Below are positions 29,124-37,250 of a stretch of DNA of 64,000 bases, one piece after another. Under the pieces are notes generated by a model. The model saw only the letters and a program-made list of their open reading frames with translations, searched no databases and was not told the origin of the DNA. A program made the position numbers and the translations under genes. The stretch is from CAZWDO01 sp964632485 [NCBI: uncultured bacterium] (GTDB lineage: Bacteria > JAGOEH01), in contig CAZWDO010000009.1 in the NCBI GenBank assembly GCA_964632485.1, forward strand, positions 18,065 to 82,064, written 5' to 3'. Within the stretch, counting starts at the first letter, position 1; each line of letters opens with the position of its first letter.

Positions 29124-29889
29124 TTGAATACTCCTGCTGATATGTATGAAAAGAAAATTGTCCGGCTTGGTAAACCATATATGATTCCTTATGTAGCCAG
29201 GGACCCAGACTGATAAACAATTTTTTATCAATCTGTTCGTGATGGGCATGATGGGTATGAGCAATGATAATGCCATCAAAATCGGTTTCTTCGAGCGTTT
29301 TTACAGCCCATTCTATATAGGGATCAATTTTAAGCTCGTCAATTTCTAATTCCGGATCATGGTTGGCCTGCCGGCTTATCGAAGAAGCGCTCATTCCCGA
29401 GCGCATACCCCAATCCGGATGGATTAGAGAAAAAAAAGCCTGGCATAAGGGGTTTCTCAGAATTTTTTTCAAAAGGCGATATCCTTTGTCGGCAGGGGCC
29501 CGGCCGTCCCCATGATCCAGTAAATAGCGTTTGCCGTCCACCTGCCAAATCCAGGGTTGATCGTGAGTGGTAATCTTGAGCGTTTCTGAAAAAAAAGTTC
29601 CCAATTGGAAATCATGATTACCCGCAAAATAGTGCAGCTCTTTGCCATGTTGGGGAAACTCTTCCATTATACGATAAATTTGGAAAAAATGTTTGGGTAT
29701 ATAGTAACGGTATTCATACCAAAAATCAAACAGATCACCGAGGATAAAGAGTCCGGCGCAATCCGCATCGTTGAGGCATTGAATTAAAAAGTCGCGGAGC
29801 CGGGCTTGTCGCTTCCCTTCAAAAGGGATGGTCGTCGGTTTAAGATGGGCATCGGCGATAAAATACCATTTACGATTGGGACGCTTCAT
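29104..29889 (-). CDS. lpxH: LpxH-like UDP-2,3-diacylglucosamine diphosphatase
   Basis: This calcineurin-like metallophosphoesterase of 261 residues carries the metal ligands of the family: D13 and H15 (IADAHL), D52 (LGDLFDFWYEY), N91/H92 (AGNHDF), and the later IIAHTHHAHH segment. The GDLFDFWYEY motif is typical of LpxH and its homologues, which cleave UDP-2,3-diacylglucosamine to lipid X in lipid A synthesis at the inner membrane. This supports an LPS-bearing outer membrane. It overlaps the CheZ-like gene and cysS by 20 bases each. A related FCB family of unknown substrate is possible. Confidence 0.85.
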   Translation of the reverse strand: MKRPNRKWYFIADAHLKPTTIPFEGKRQARLRDFLIQCLNDADCAGLFILGDLFDFWYEYRYYIPKHFFQIYRIMEEFPQHGKELHYFAGNHDFQLGTFFSETLKITTHDQPWIWQVDGKRYLLDHGDGRAPADKGYRLLKKILRNPLCQAFFSLIHPDWGMRSGMSASSISRQANHDPELEIDELKIDPYIEWAVKTLEETDFDGIIIAHTHHAHHEQIDKKLFISLGPWLHKESYMVYQAGQFSFHTYQQEYSNGIAIP

Positions 29890-30514
29890 TGATTATTTCG
29901 TCGATTACCGCCTGATTCTTTGCTTCCCGATTCAGGCTCGCATCAATGTCATAGGTGCCAAACCGTTCATCGATCTGGACCTGGAAGCGGTCAATGATCT
30001 CGGAAAGCGAATTGCTGATTTCGATTATAATTCCACGGGCTGCGCTTAACTGTTGTGATGTGATATCCTGGAATTGTAAATCAGCATAAATATCATTAAG
30101 TAAATCCTGGTTTTTCTGATTGGTCTCTTTAATTGTATTCACTACGTTTAGATGTTTTTCCGTGTCCACATCGATTTCCAGCAATTTCGCATCAATCTCC
30201 ATACTGTGATCTAAAATCTGGTCGATGCGGTCCATGATATTCATGGTTGTATTTTCGGTTTCGAGGCTAACATTTTCGATTTTCGTGCGGGCTACAGGCA
30301 TTGAATTCAGACTGGTCTCGACTTTATGATGCATTTCGTTTATTTTTGGAAAAATCTCATGGATATCCTCAAAAATCCGGCTTAAATCGGGAAGCAACCT
30401 TGGAATATCGGTGATCAATAGCTGGAAGTCAGGTTGGATTTTTTGTAGTAGATTAAACATCTCCTGAGCTTTTTGAATCGTGTCCAGGGCGTTATCGAGA
30501 TCTAATTTTTTCAT
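29870..30514 (-). CDS. CheZ-like phosphatase
   Basis: This 214-residue protein is almost wholly helical with long coiled-coil stretches. Near the end of the main hairpin it has QFQDITSQQL, matching the CheZ active-site motif (E. coli DFQDLTGQV). D150 and Q154 occupy the positions of catalytic D143 and Q147, with the same four-residue spacing. CheZ removes phosphate from CheY~P. Helical bundle layout and length also fit. No CheY, CheA, MCP or flagellar gene is visible in the window; the gene leads an operon with lpxH and cysS. The substrate may be a CheY-like receiver elsewhere. AAGGAG and a strong promoter precede it. Confidence 0.75.
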   Translation of the reverse strand: MKKLDLDNALDTIQKAQEMFNLLQKIQPDFQLLITDIPRLLPDLSRIFEDIHEIFPKINEMHHKVETSLNSMPVARTKIENVSLETENTTMNIMDRIDQILDHSMEIDAKLLEIDVDTEKHLNVVNTIKETNQKNQDLLNDIYADLQFQDITSQQLSAARGIIIEISNSLSEIIDRFQVQIDERFGTYDIDASLNREAKNQAVIDEIINEASQS

Positions 30515-30532
30515 CGTCCGCTCCTTTTTGGC

Positions 30533-30561
30533 AATATAAACAAGTTCAACGGTTTAGTCAA
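30533..30561 (-). promoter_or_regulatory. Promoter of cheZ-like/lpxH/cysS operon
   Basis: On the minus strand TTGACT (30556-30561) is followed after 17 bases by TATATT (30533-30538). The predicted leader is only about 11-12 bases and carries AAGGAG before the ATG at 30514. Confidence 0.7.
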
Positions 30562-30599
30562 CATTTTTTTAAAAAAAAGTGTAACAAAATGAAATAGGC

Positions 30600-30627
30600 T
30601 TGATTTTTTTTTATTTTTCAGTATAAT
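30600..30627 (+). promoter_or_regulatory. Promoter of acyltransferase-yciO-rimO operon
   Basis: TTGATT (30600-30605) and a consensus TATAAT (30622-30627) are 16 bases apart, with AGGAG and the start codon just downstream. It diverges from the CheZ-like promoter; the two -35 boxes are about 40 bases apart. Confidence 0.65.
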
Positions 30628-30651
30628 ATCAACTTAAACAAGGAGTCGATG

Positions 30652-31434
30652 ATGAATTTAAAAGACCTGGATTCTAAGGTAAATGTTTTCTTTAATGAAA
30701 ACGTAATGATCGGCGATGGTTCTAAATATGGTGAATTTTGTGTGTTTGAAGCAGATGTAGTTGTTGGGAGAAATTGCCAAATCGGGCATCATGTTGTCAT
30801 TCATGGCGGATGTGTGATCGGTGATAATGTGCGCATTGACGATTTCACGGTTATTGGAAAACAACCCATGAAAGGTAAACGCTCAGCCATTGCCACCGGA
30901 GGGACTTTCCCCCCGGCGATGATTGGAGAAGACACCGTGATCGGCAGCGCAGTTCTTATTTATGCGGGGACAAATATCGGGCGCGGTTGTCTGATTGCCG
31001 ATCAGGCTTCTCTCCGTGAAGATGTATCGATCGGTGATTTGACTATTGTTGGCAAAGGAGTGTCCATTGAAAATAAAGTTTCAATCGGTCGCAAGGTCAA
31101 ACTGGAATTAGGCTGTTATATCACTGCTCTATCGGAAATCGGCGATTATGTGTTTGTCGCGCCAATGGTCACGACAACCAATGATAACTATATGGGACGA
31201 ACGGAAGAACGCAAGCTGAAATTCAGAGGAGTAACGATCCGGACAGGCGGACGAATCGGCGCCAACTCGACAATCCTGCCGGGACGAGTGATTGGCGAGG
31301 ATGCAGTGGTAGCCGCCGGTAGCGTCGTAACGCATAATATCCCCCCCCGTGAATTGTGGCTGGGAAATCCCGCCCGTTTCTTACGTCCGGTTCCTGCTGA
31401 ACAATTGCTTGAAAATCAGGGAGAAAATTTTTAG
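30652..31434 (+). CDS. Left-handed beta-helix (hexapeptide) acyltransferase
   Basis: The 260-residue protein is made of hexapeptide repeats (such as IGDGSKYGEFCVFEADVVVG) forming a left-handed parallel beta helix. A loop TTTNDNYMG and the ending GNPARFLRPV resemble WbpD/WlbB-type N-acetyltransferases that modify UDP-amino sugars for surface polysaccharide. It therefore probably transfers an acetyl or acyl group to a nucleotide sugar, but the substrate is not certain. Two adjacent ATGs occur; I take the second (30652), six bases after AGGAG. Its stop overlaps the GTG of the next gene by one base. Confidence 0.85.
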   Translation: MNLKDLDSKVNVFFNENVMIGDGSKYGEFCVFEADVVVGRNCQIGHHVVIHGGCVIGDNVRIDDFTVIGKQPMKGKRSAIATGGTFPPAMIGEDTVIGSAVLIYAGTNIGRGCLIADQASLREDVSIGDLTIVGKGVSIENKVSIGRKVKLELGCYITALSEIGDYVFVAPMVTTTNDNYMGRTEERKLKFRGVTIRTGGRIGANSTILPGRVIGEDAVVAAGSVVTHNIPPRELWLGNPARFLRPVPAEQLLENQGENF

Positions 31435-32048
31435 TGGTTCTGAAATTATCCTGTATGTATCCATCTCCACGCCAGATGCAACGCATTATTTCCGCTTTCG
31501 AAGATGGACAGCTCGTTTGCTATCCCACTGATACGGTTTATGGTATCGGCTGCGGAATTCGCCATCCAGGCCCAATCGAACTGATATACCGTCTAAAAGG
31601 GATTTCTCGAAAAAGCAAACCCTTGAGCCTGATGTTCAGTTCTATCCAGCAGATTAGTGAGTATGCCCTGGTGCCGGATCATATTTTTAGCGTTCTGCGG
31701 CGCTATCTGCCAGGACCCTTCACTTTTATCCTGGAAGCCAGAAAATCATTGCCCCGCGCGTTATTTGGTGAAAAACGTAAAACTATCGGCGTACGAATCC
31801 CCGATAATAATATTTGCTTAGAGATGATAAACGAACTCGGTACCCCGATTATTACTACCAGCCTGACTGATGAGTCAGGCGCCATTATTAACGATCCGTA
31901 TCTAATTGAATTAAGTTATCAGGGGCATCTCGGTTTAGTGATAGATGGCGGGGAAACGCCGGGTCTTCCGAGCACAGTGATCGATCTGACGACCGACGAA
32001 CCGACAATTATCCGCGAAGGCGCCGGTTTCGGAGAATGGTATGTATAA
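31434..32048 (+). CDS. YciO/Sua5/YrdC-family protein (threonylcarbamoyl-AMP synthase-like)
   Basis: This 204-residue protein has the YrdC fold. It carries the KPLS segment (GISRKSKPLSLMF), TIGVRIPDN, and the C-terminal GLPSTVIDL motif. Sua5/YrdC makes threonylcarbamoyl-AMP for the t6A37 modification of ANN-decoding tRNAs; the closest subfamily here looks like YciO, whose exact role is less clear. The start is a GTG sharing one base with the previous stop. The stop overlaps the rimO start by eight bases, so the four genes form a compact operon. Confidence 0.85.
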   Translation: MVLKLSCMYPSPRQMQRIISAFEDGQLVCYPTDTVYGIGCGIRHPGPIELIYRLKGISRKSKPLSLMFSSIQQISEYALVPDHIFSVLRRYLPGPFTFILEARKSLPRALFGEKRKTIGVRIPDNNICLEMINELGTPIITTSLTDESGAIINDPYLIELSYQGHLGLVIDGGETPGLPSTVIDLTTDEPTIIREGAGFGEWYV

Positions 32049-33384
32049 AATCTATATTGAAACATTAGGGTGTCCCAAAAATAGAGTCGACAGTGAACGC
32101 TTTCTGGCTAATTTTAACGGCAGCCTCACGTCGCATCCCCGACTTGCTGATTTGATTATTGTCAATACATGCGCCTTTATCGATGATGCCACTGAAGAAT
32201 CGATCCAACGAATTCTGGAACTGGCCCGATTGAAAGTGCATCATCCTGAAATAAAGATACTGGTTTTTGGTTGCCTGGTCAATCGTTATGGCCGGGAGAA
32301 ACTTTCTGAATTGATACCCGAAGTGGACGGTTTCCTGCCTGTCATTGATGATCAAAAACCGGAAGATACCGCTCTGTTCCAATCATTTAAGGATGCTTCC
32401 TCTTCCTGCAAAGATCTAAATTTCCCCTCACTGACGCCTGCCTATTACCGCTATTTGAAGCTTTCCGAGGGTTGCAACAATCATTGCTCTTATTGTTTGA
32501 TCCCCTCCATTCGCGGTAATCTGAGGAGTAGGGACCTTGAAGATATCGGCCGTCAGATCGGGATTTGGTCTCAGGATTTGCGTTTGCGTGAGATTATCCT
32601 GATCGCGCAGGACACTACCCGTTATGGAGATGATTTGGCAGTCCCATTGCGTTTGGTTCATCTGCTGCGTCTGATCGAAGAGAGTCCATTTCAGGGCTGG
32701 GTCCGTCTGCTCTATACTAATCCGGGATACTTTACTGCAGAATTAATCGATTTTTTAGCGAGTAGCCGCAAAGTGGTTCCTTATCTGGATATGCCGATTC
32801 AGCACTCGCATCGCGAGGTTTTAAAACGGATGAACCGGCGTTATGATACGAATCAACTAATCGATTTGTATCAGCAGTTACGGGCCCGTATCCCGTCTTT
32901 GATTCTGCGAACAACGGTAATGGTCGGATTTCCTTATGAGACGGAAAAACGGTTTGAGCATCTGCTGAATTTTATCCAGGAGTATCCGTTTGATAAATTG
33001 GGGGCTTTTGTGTTTCAGCCGCAGGAAGGGACCCTTGCTTATCACTGGCGAAAGCATGCAGTGGCGCGTCATACTAAGGATCATCGCCTGGCCGAATTAA
33101 TGGGGATTCAGCATGAACTGGCGCGTGAGCGCAATCAGCTTTGGATCGGAAAGTCCCTGCGCGTGCTGGTTGAGGGCAGGTGTAATAAAAAAGGATATTC
33201 ATGGGTGGGGCGAAGCTTTATGGATGCCCCTGATATCGATGGGCTTACTTACATCCGCTCCGGGAATGAGCTGACCCCCGGTGAATGGGTGGATGTGACT
33301 ATTGAAAAAGCCGATAGCTACGACACATTTGCTGCGGTAAATGAAGGCACTCTATCAATGGACGGGGAGGAGAATTGCAGATAG
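32041..33384 (+). CDS. rimO: Ribosomal protein S12 methylthiotransferase RimO
   Basis: RimO is a radical SAM enzyme that adds a methylthio group to the conserved aspartate of ribosomal protein S12. The 447-residue protein has the N-terminal UPF0004 domain with cluster ligands C11, C44 and C78. The radical SAM CxxxCxxC is at C145, C149 and C152 (SEGCNNHCSYC), followed by IPSIRG typical of RimO rather than MiaB. A C-terminal TRAM domain lies at about 375-440. It needs two [4Fe-4S] clusters, which the NifUS system encoded in this window could supply. It overlaps its upstream gene by eight and its downstream gene by ten bases. Confidence 0.95.
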   Translation: MYKIYIETLGCPKNRVDSERFLANFNGSLTSHPRLADLIIVNTCAFIDDATEESIQRILELARLKVHHPEIKILVFGCLVNRYGREKLSELIPEVDGFLPVIDDQKPEDTALFQSFKDASSSCKDLNFPSLTPAYYRYLKLSEGCNNHCSYCLIPSIRGNLRSRDLEDIGRQIGIWSQDLRLREIILIAQDTTRYGDDLAVPLRLVHLLRLIEESPFQGWVRLLYTNPGYFTAELIDFLASSRKVVPYLDMPIQHSHREVLKRMNRRYDTNQLIDLYQQLRARIPSLILRTTVMVGFPYETEKRFEHLLNFIQEYPFDKLGAFVFQPQEGTLAYHWRKHAVARHTKDHRLAELMGIQHELARERNQLWIGKSLRVLVEGRCNKKGYSWVGRSFMDAPDIDGLTYIRSGNELTPGEWVDVTIEKADSYDTFAAVNEGTLSMDGEENCR

Positions 33385-34169
33385 GATTGAAAATCTGGTC
33401 GATCAATACGGATTGCGCATCCACGATTGAACAGATCATCCGGGAAAAATTATGCGACTATATTGAGTTATATATCGTTCCGGGAACATTTTACGAAACG
33501 CATGAATTTTGGCGCTCTCTTCCGGTACCGTATATTCTCCATGCCCCGACGACTCTGCATGGATTAAATCCCGCCAGAGCTGAACTGGCTGATTCCAATT
33601 GTCGCTTATATGAGGAAGTCGAATGGTTCGCAGCGGATTTGGGGACAGAAACAATCATCTTGCATCCGGGCATAGATGGCCCGTTGGCGACTTCCATTGC
33701 CTGGTTACGCGGGATTGCGCGACCTGGACTGTTGATTGAGAATAAACCCTGGTGGTCGCTGGACCGACGAGTCTGCGTGGGAGCGACGCCGATTGCTATT
33801 CAATATATCATGAGCCAAACCGGAATCGGATTCTGCCTTGATTTCGGCCATGCCATCAAAACCGCTATTGCGTTGAAACTCAATGCCCTTGATTTAATCG
33901 ATCGATTCTTAGAATTGAAACCCGCCATATTTCATATATCGGATGGGAATATGTTGGATATGATGGACCAACACTGGTCGCTGGGAAAAGGGGATTTCCC
34001 GTTTCCCCTTATTTTTCAACGACTTCTTTTATTCCAACCTTCAAAAATTACGGTGGAGACCGAAAAGGAGTTTCCCGATTTTTATGATCAGTTTTATAGG
34101 GACATTATGTTCATTCGCCGACAATTTACAAATCTTGAATGCAACCCGAAACTCTCAGATGATATTTGA
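33375..34169 (+). CDS. Xylose isomerase-like TIM-barrel protein
   Basis: This 264-residue protein resembles the AP-endonuclease-2/sugar-phosphate isomerase superfamily. Potential metal ligands lie at strand ends: H in HAPTTLHG, H in ILHPG, E in LIENKP, D/H in CLDFGHA, H in FHISDGN and E in TVETEKEF. Such proteins isomerise or epimerise sugars, or act as endonuclease IV; this one lacks enough detail to choose. The start is TTG, supported by a strong GGGGAGGAG just upstream and by the ten-base overlap with rimO. It is the last gene of the operon. Confidence 0.8.
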   Translation: MQIGLKIWSINTDCASTIEQIIREKLCDYIELYIVPGTFYETHEFWRSLPVPYILHAPTTLHGLNPARAELADSNCRLYEEVEWFAADLGTETIILHPGIDGPLATSIAWLRGIARPGLLIENKPWWSLDRRVCVGATPIAIQYIMSQTGIGFCLDFGHAIKTAIALKLNALDLIDRFLELKPAIFHISDGNMLDMMDQHWSLGKGDFPFPLIFQRLLLFQPSKITVETEKEFPDFYDQFYRDIMFIRRQFTNLECNPKLSDDI

Positions 34170-34314
34170 AAATGATTGGAATAGCTTCATTCCGCCCAAA
34201 TTTATTCAAGGGTTGTACCCGAATTTTTGCATTAAGCGACTCAGTACGAGGATTGCTATTTTAAAGAATTTGGGTTTAAATAAAATTTTAAAATGTTTTT
34301 TTTCAATTTTTTAC

Positions 34315-34343
34315 TTGACATTTTGAGGTTTTAGGATTATTAA
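34315..34343 (+). promoter_or_regulatory. Promoter of M6 metalloprotease gene
   Basis: TTGACA (34315-34320) is followed after 17 bases by TATTAA (34338-34343). The ATG at 34379 has AGGAGG upstream. This is the first promoter seen for the secreted-protein block. Confidence 0.6.
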
Positions 34344-34378
34344 GTAATTTGGTAGATTAGTTTTCAGCAGGAGGAAAA

Positions 34379-37120
34379 ATGTCTAAAAATTATTTGCTTG
34401 TGTTGATTGTTGTTATCTGTTTAATGAGTCAAGTTGTCGCTTTCCGTTTGCCGCCCAATGGGAGGATCAATGATGAAACCCGGCGTTGGGCGCAGTCGTT
34501 GGCCGAACATTATGCGGAAGGCAATTTGTATGAAATGATTCAGGCCCGTCGGGCGCGGCTGTTGTCAATCCACAATCCCAAGGAACGGTTGGCAGCCATG
34601 CAGCGTGAAGCGATGGAAATTCATATTCCGGTGGTATGCGGGTATTATGCCGACGTGCCTCCCACCTATTCTGATTTTTCCAGTCGTATGCAGAACCGGC
34701 TGTTTGAGGGTACCGATACCACTATGCGGAATTTTTATCTGGAAAATTCCTACAACCAGTTCACTGTTTCCGGCCAGGTTTATAATTGGGTAGCGCTTCC
34801 CGGGAATGAAAACGAATACGTGAATACCTCAACCGGCCATTCAGGCAATACCGGCAAACTGATCCACGATATCCTCGACGACTTGGACAACACCGTGGAT
34901 TTTAGTATTTACGATAATGATGGTGATGGAAATGTGGAGAATTTGTGTGTGGTCTTTTCCGGCCCCGGGCAGGAGTATTTCGGAGATGAGGATACCACCA
35001 ATGTTCATATCTGGTCGCATAGTTCTTACTTACGGAGTAAAAGCGGCGGAGTGTTCCGTACGAATGACACGAATAGTATGGGGTTGCGGGTTAGCATCGA
35101 TAAATATACCATTCAATGCGAGACCAAGGGAGATGGTTCGATTTCGGGTATCTCCGTATTTTGCCATGAATTCGGCCATGTTTTGGGTTTGCCCGATTTA
35201 TATGATATCGATTATACCACCCGGGGTACCGGCAATTGGTGCCAGATGGCCAGCGGTTCGTACAATACGGAAGATTGCCCCGCTCATTTCCATGCCTGGT
35301 GCAAGGAGATGCTGGGGTGGCTGATGGTGACTGAAATCACGGAAGCGACGCAAAATCTGGAGCTTTATCCCATTGAGACCCATCCGATTGCTTATAAAAT
35401 ATGGCGGAACGGCGTGATTCAGCCCTTTACCCCGTACCTGATCAATGGAAACCCCGGCCCCAATCTGGGCGAGGAATATTATCTACTGGAATATCGCAAG
35501 CGGATCGGATTTGACCGGCATCTCAATGGCGAAGGATTGTTGATTTCTTATATCAATAACACGCGCGCCAATGGCTCAAACAGTTTTAACAGTTTCGATG
35601 ACAGTCCGGGAGTAAAAATCATACAGGCCGACGGCCGGGATGATTTAAAGAATAAGCGTAATTCGGGCGACGATGGCGATGTTTTTCCCGGTTCCAGCGA
35701 TAATCGGCTTTTCACCGATACCACGAATCCCGCCAGCATTGATTACGCTAATATCCCGACAATGGTTGAGATTTATGATATCGGGGACCCGGACACGACC
35801 ATCCATTTTTCAGCCTTGGTTTCCTATCGCTACCCATTTTTTGTCCATATACAAAATTACGTAAAAAATGAGTGGAATCGATTATTGCCAGGGCGTACCG
35901 ATACGGTATGGTTTAAACTCTATAATAAAAAAGGCTCTGCCGGGCAGGTTTCGATAAGCGCATCGTCCTCGGATGAAACAGTCAGTTTTTTACAGGATGA
36001 GTTTGTTCTGGATAATGTTCCTCTTTTGGATACTATTATCACCCAATCTGTTCCTTTGGTGGTTCAGGTTCCCGCCGATGCTGCGGCCGGACGATCTCGC
36101 ATCCGCTTGAATTTTTATAATAATGATGGATTTCAGCAAACACTTGAGTTTCCGATTATTATCGGATATCCTGAGCTGTTGGTAGTTAGAGAAAACCGTT
36201 ATGTTATGGATTTGTCCGAGATTGATCATACTATGGACAGTCTGGCATTGAATTATGAATATTTTGACCTTGCCCGGGAAATCGATTATGCGGGGGCGCT
36301 AACCCGACAAATCGGGTGGTCGCACCGTCGGACAATTTGCCTCTTCGGCGGTGATTATTTGGGCGCTTTTAATTCGCAAGCCATGAAAGACAGTATTCGG
36401 CAGTTTATCCAGCAGGGTGGAAATTTATTGATAAGCGGGGGAAAATTCCCCGTCATGATTGGACGGCAGGATTCTGTTTTTTTCCAGGAGTGTTTTCACG
36501 CCCGTTATGATACGGTACTGACTAATCGGTTGATTTTGCGCGGTTTTACCAATGATCCGCTTTCCAGCAATGCCCAGGGACAGCCCTGGGTGGTCCGGTT
36601 GTCCGGAGTATCGACCACTTCGTCCATCCAACCTATGCAGGGCGCGCAACCGATATGTTCTTATTGGGGATTGAATCAAAAATACGGGGGTATCCGCTAC
36701 GATAACGGCGCCGGTAAAACAGTTTTGTTCTCAATTCCCCTGGATGCAGTTACCAAATCCTATGATGCGGATGTTCCGCCGACTGAAATTATTCTAAGAA
36801 TGTTGGATTGGTTCAATGGCGCTGTCGATATCGATGAAGTCGAAACGGAGCAAGAAATTGCCGGGAATCTGCGCTTCACTCTTTATCCCAATCCGCTCGT
36901 TGAGGAAATCCATCTCCGATGGTGGAGCAAAAGCAGTCGCGCGGTGAATTTAAATTTTTTTGATCTTACGGGACGGAAAATCTGGCAGAGCAATTGGCAG
37001 GCGAAACCCGGTTGGAATGAATGGACCCTGACTGTTCCGAATTTGCCCTCGGGGATCTATTTTTACCGCTTTGAAACTGATTCGCAACACCAAACAGGGA
37101 GAGTGTTATTGATTAAATAG
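34379..37120 (+). CDS. Secreted M6-family metalloprotease with T9SS sorting tail
   Basis: The 913-residue protein has a signal peptide (1-21) and a propeptide-like region. The catalytic domain of the M6 (immune inhibitor A) family contains the zinc motif HEFGHVLGLPD: H263, E264, H267 and D273. An acidic loop, DNDGDGN (179-185), probably binds calcium. The region after about 480 is beta-rich. The last ~80 residues form a T9SS type A-like sorting domain with YPNPLVEEIHL, LTGRKIW and PSGIYFYRF. It is therefore predicted to be exported by Sec, then through T9SS, and placed on the cell surface or released. AGGAGG precedes the ATG. A TonB receptor follows after 130 bases, possibly to import peptides it releases. 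Confidence 0.94.
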   Translation: MSKNYLLVLIVVICLMSQVVAFRLPPNGRINDETRRWAQSLAEHYAEGNLYEMIQARRARLLSIHNPKERLAAMQREAMEIHIPVVCGYYADVPPTYSDFSSRMQNRLFEGTDTTMRNFYLENSYNQFTVSGQVYNWVALPGNENEYVNTSTGHSGNTGKLIHDILDDLDNTVDFSIYDNDGDGNVENLCVVFSGPGQEYFGDEDTTNVHIWSHSSYLRSKSGGVFRTNDTNSMGLRVSIDKYTIQCETKGDGSISGISVFCHEFGHVLGLPDLYDIDYTTRGTGNWCQMASGSYNTEDCPAHFHAWCKEMLGWLMVTEITEATQNLELYPIETHPIAYKIWRNGVIQPFTPYLINGNPGPNLGEEYYLLEYRKRIGFDRHLNGEGLLISYINNTRANGSNSFNSFDDSPGVKIIQADGRDDLKNKRNSGDDGDVFPGSSDNRLFTDTTNPASIDYANIPTMVEIYDIGDPDTTIHFSALVSYRYPFFVHIQNYVKNEWNRLLPGRTDTVWFKLYNKKGSAGQVSISASSSDETVSFLQDEFVLDNVPLLDTIITQSVPLVVQVPADAAAGRSRIRLNFYNNDGFQQTLEFPIIIGYPELLVVRENRYVMDLSEIDHTMDSLALNYEYFDLAREIDYAGALTRQIGWSHRRTICLFGGDYLGAFNSQAMKDSIRQFIQQGGNLLISGGKFPVMIGRQDSVFFQECFHARYDTVLTNRLILRGFTNDPLSSNAQGQPWVVRLSGVSTTSSIQPMQGAQPICSYWGLNQKYGGIRYDNGAGKTVLFSIPLDAVTKSYDADVPPTEIILRMLDWFNGAVDIDEVETEQEIAGNLRFTLYPNPLVEEIHLRWWSKSSRAVNLNFFDLTGRKIWQSNWQAKPGWNEWTLTVPNLPSGIYFYRFETDSQHQTGRVLLIK

Positions 37121-37250
37121 AGCGCTTTATAGATGTATCGCGGCCATCATCCCGGATTGTGGGCCGAAATGGTGAATGTGAGAAATCTATGGACAGACTC
37201 TAATTAGTTTGTTACATCTTGTGGTATCTTAACAGTAGGAGGAGTAGTTT

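Noticed and set aside
27705-29279. Longer cysS frame starting 52 codons upstream
   Set aside because: The extra N-terminal part lies inside lpxH and lacks a ribosome binding site; the ATG at 29123 has AGGAG and matches normal CysS length.
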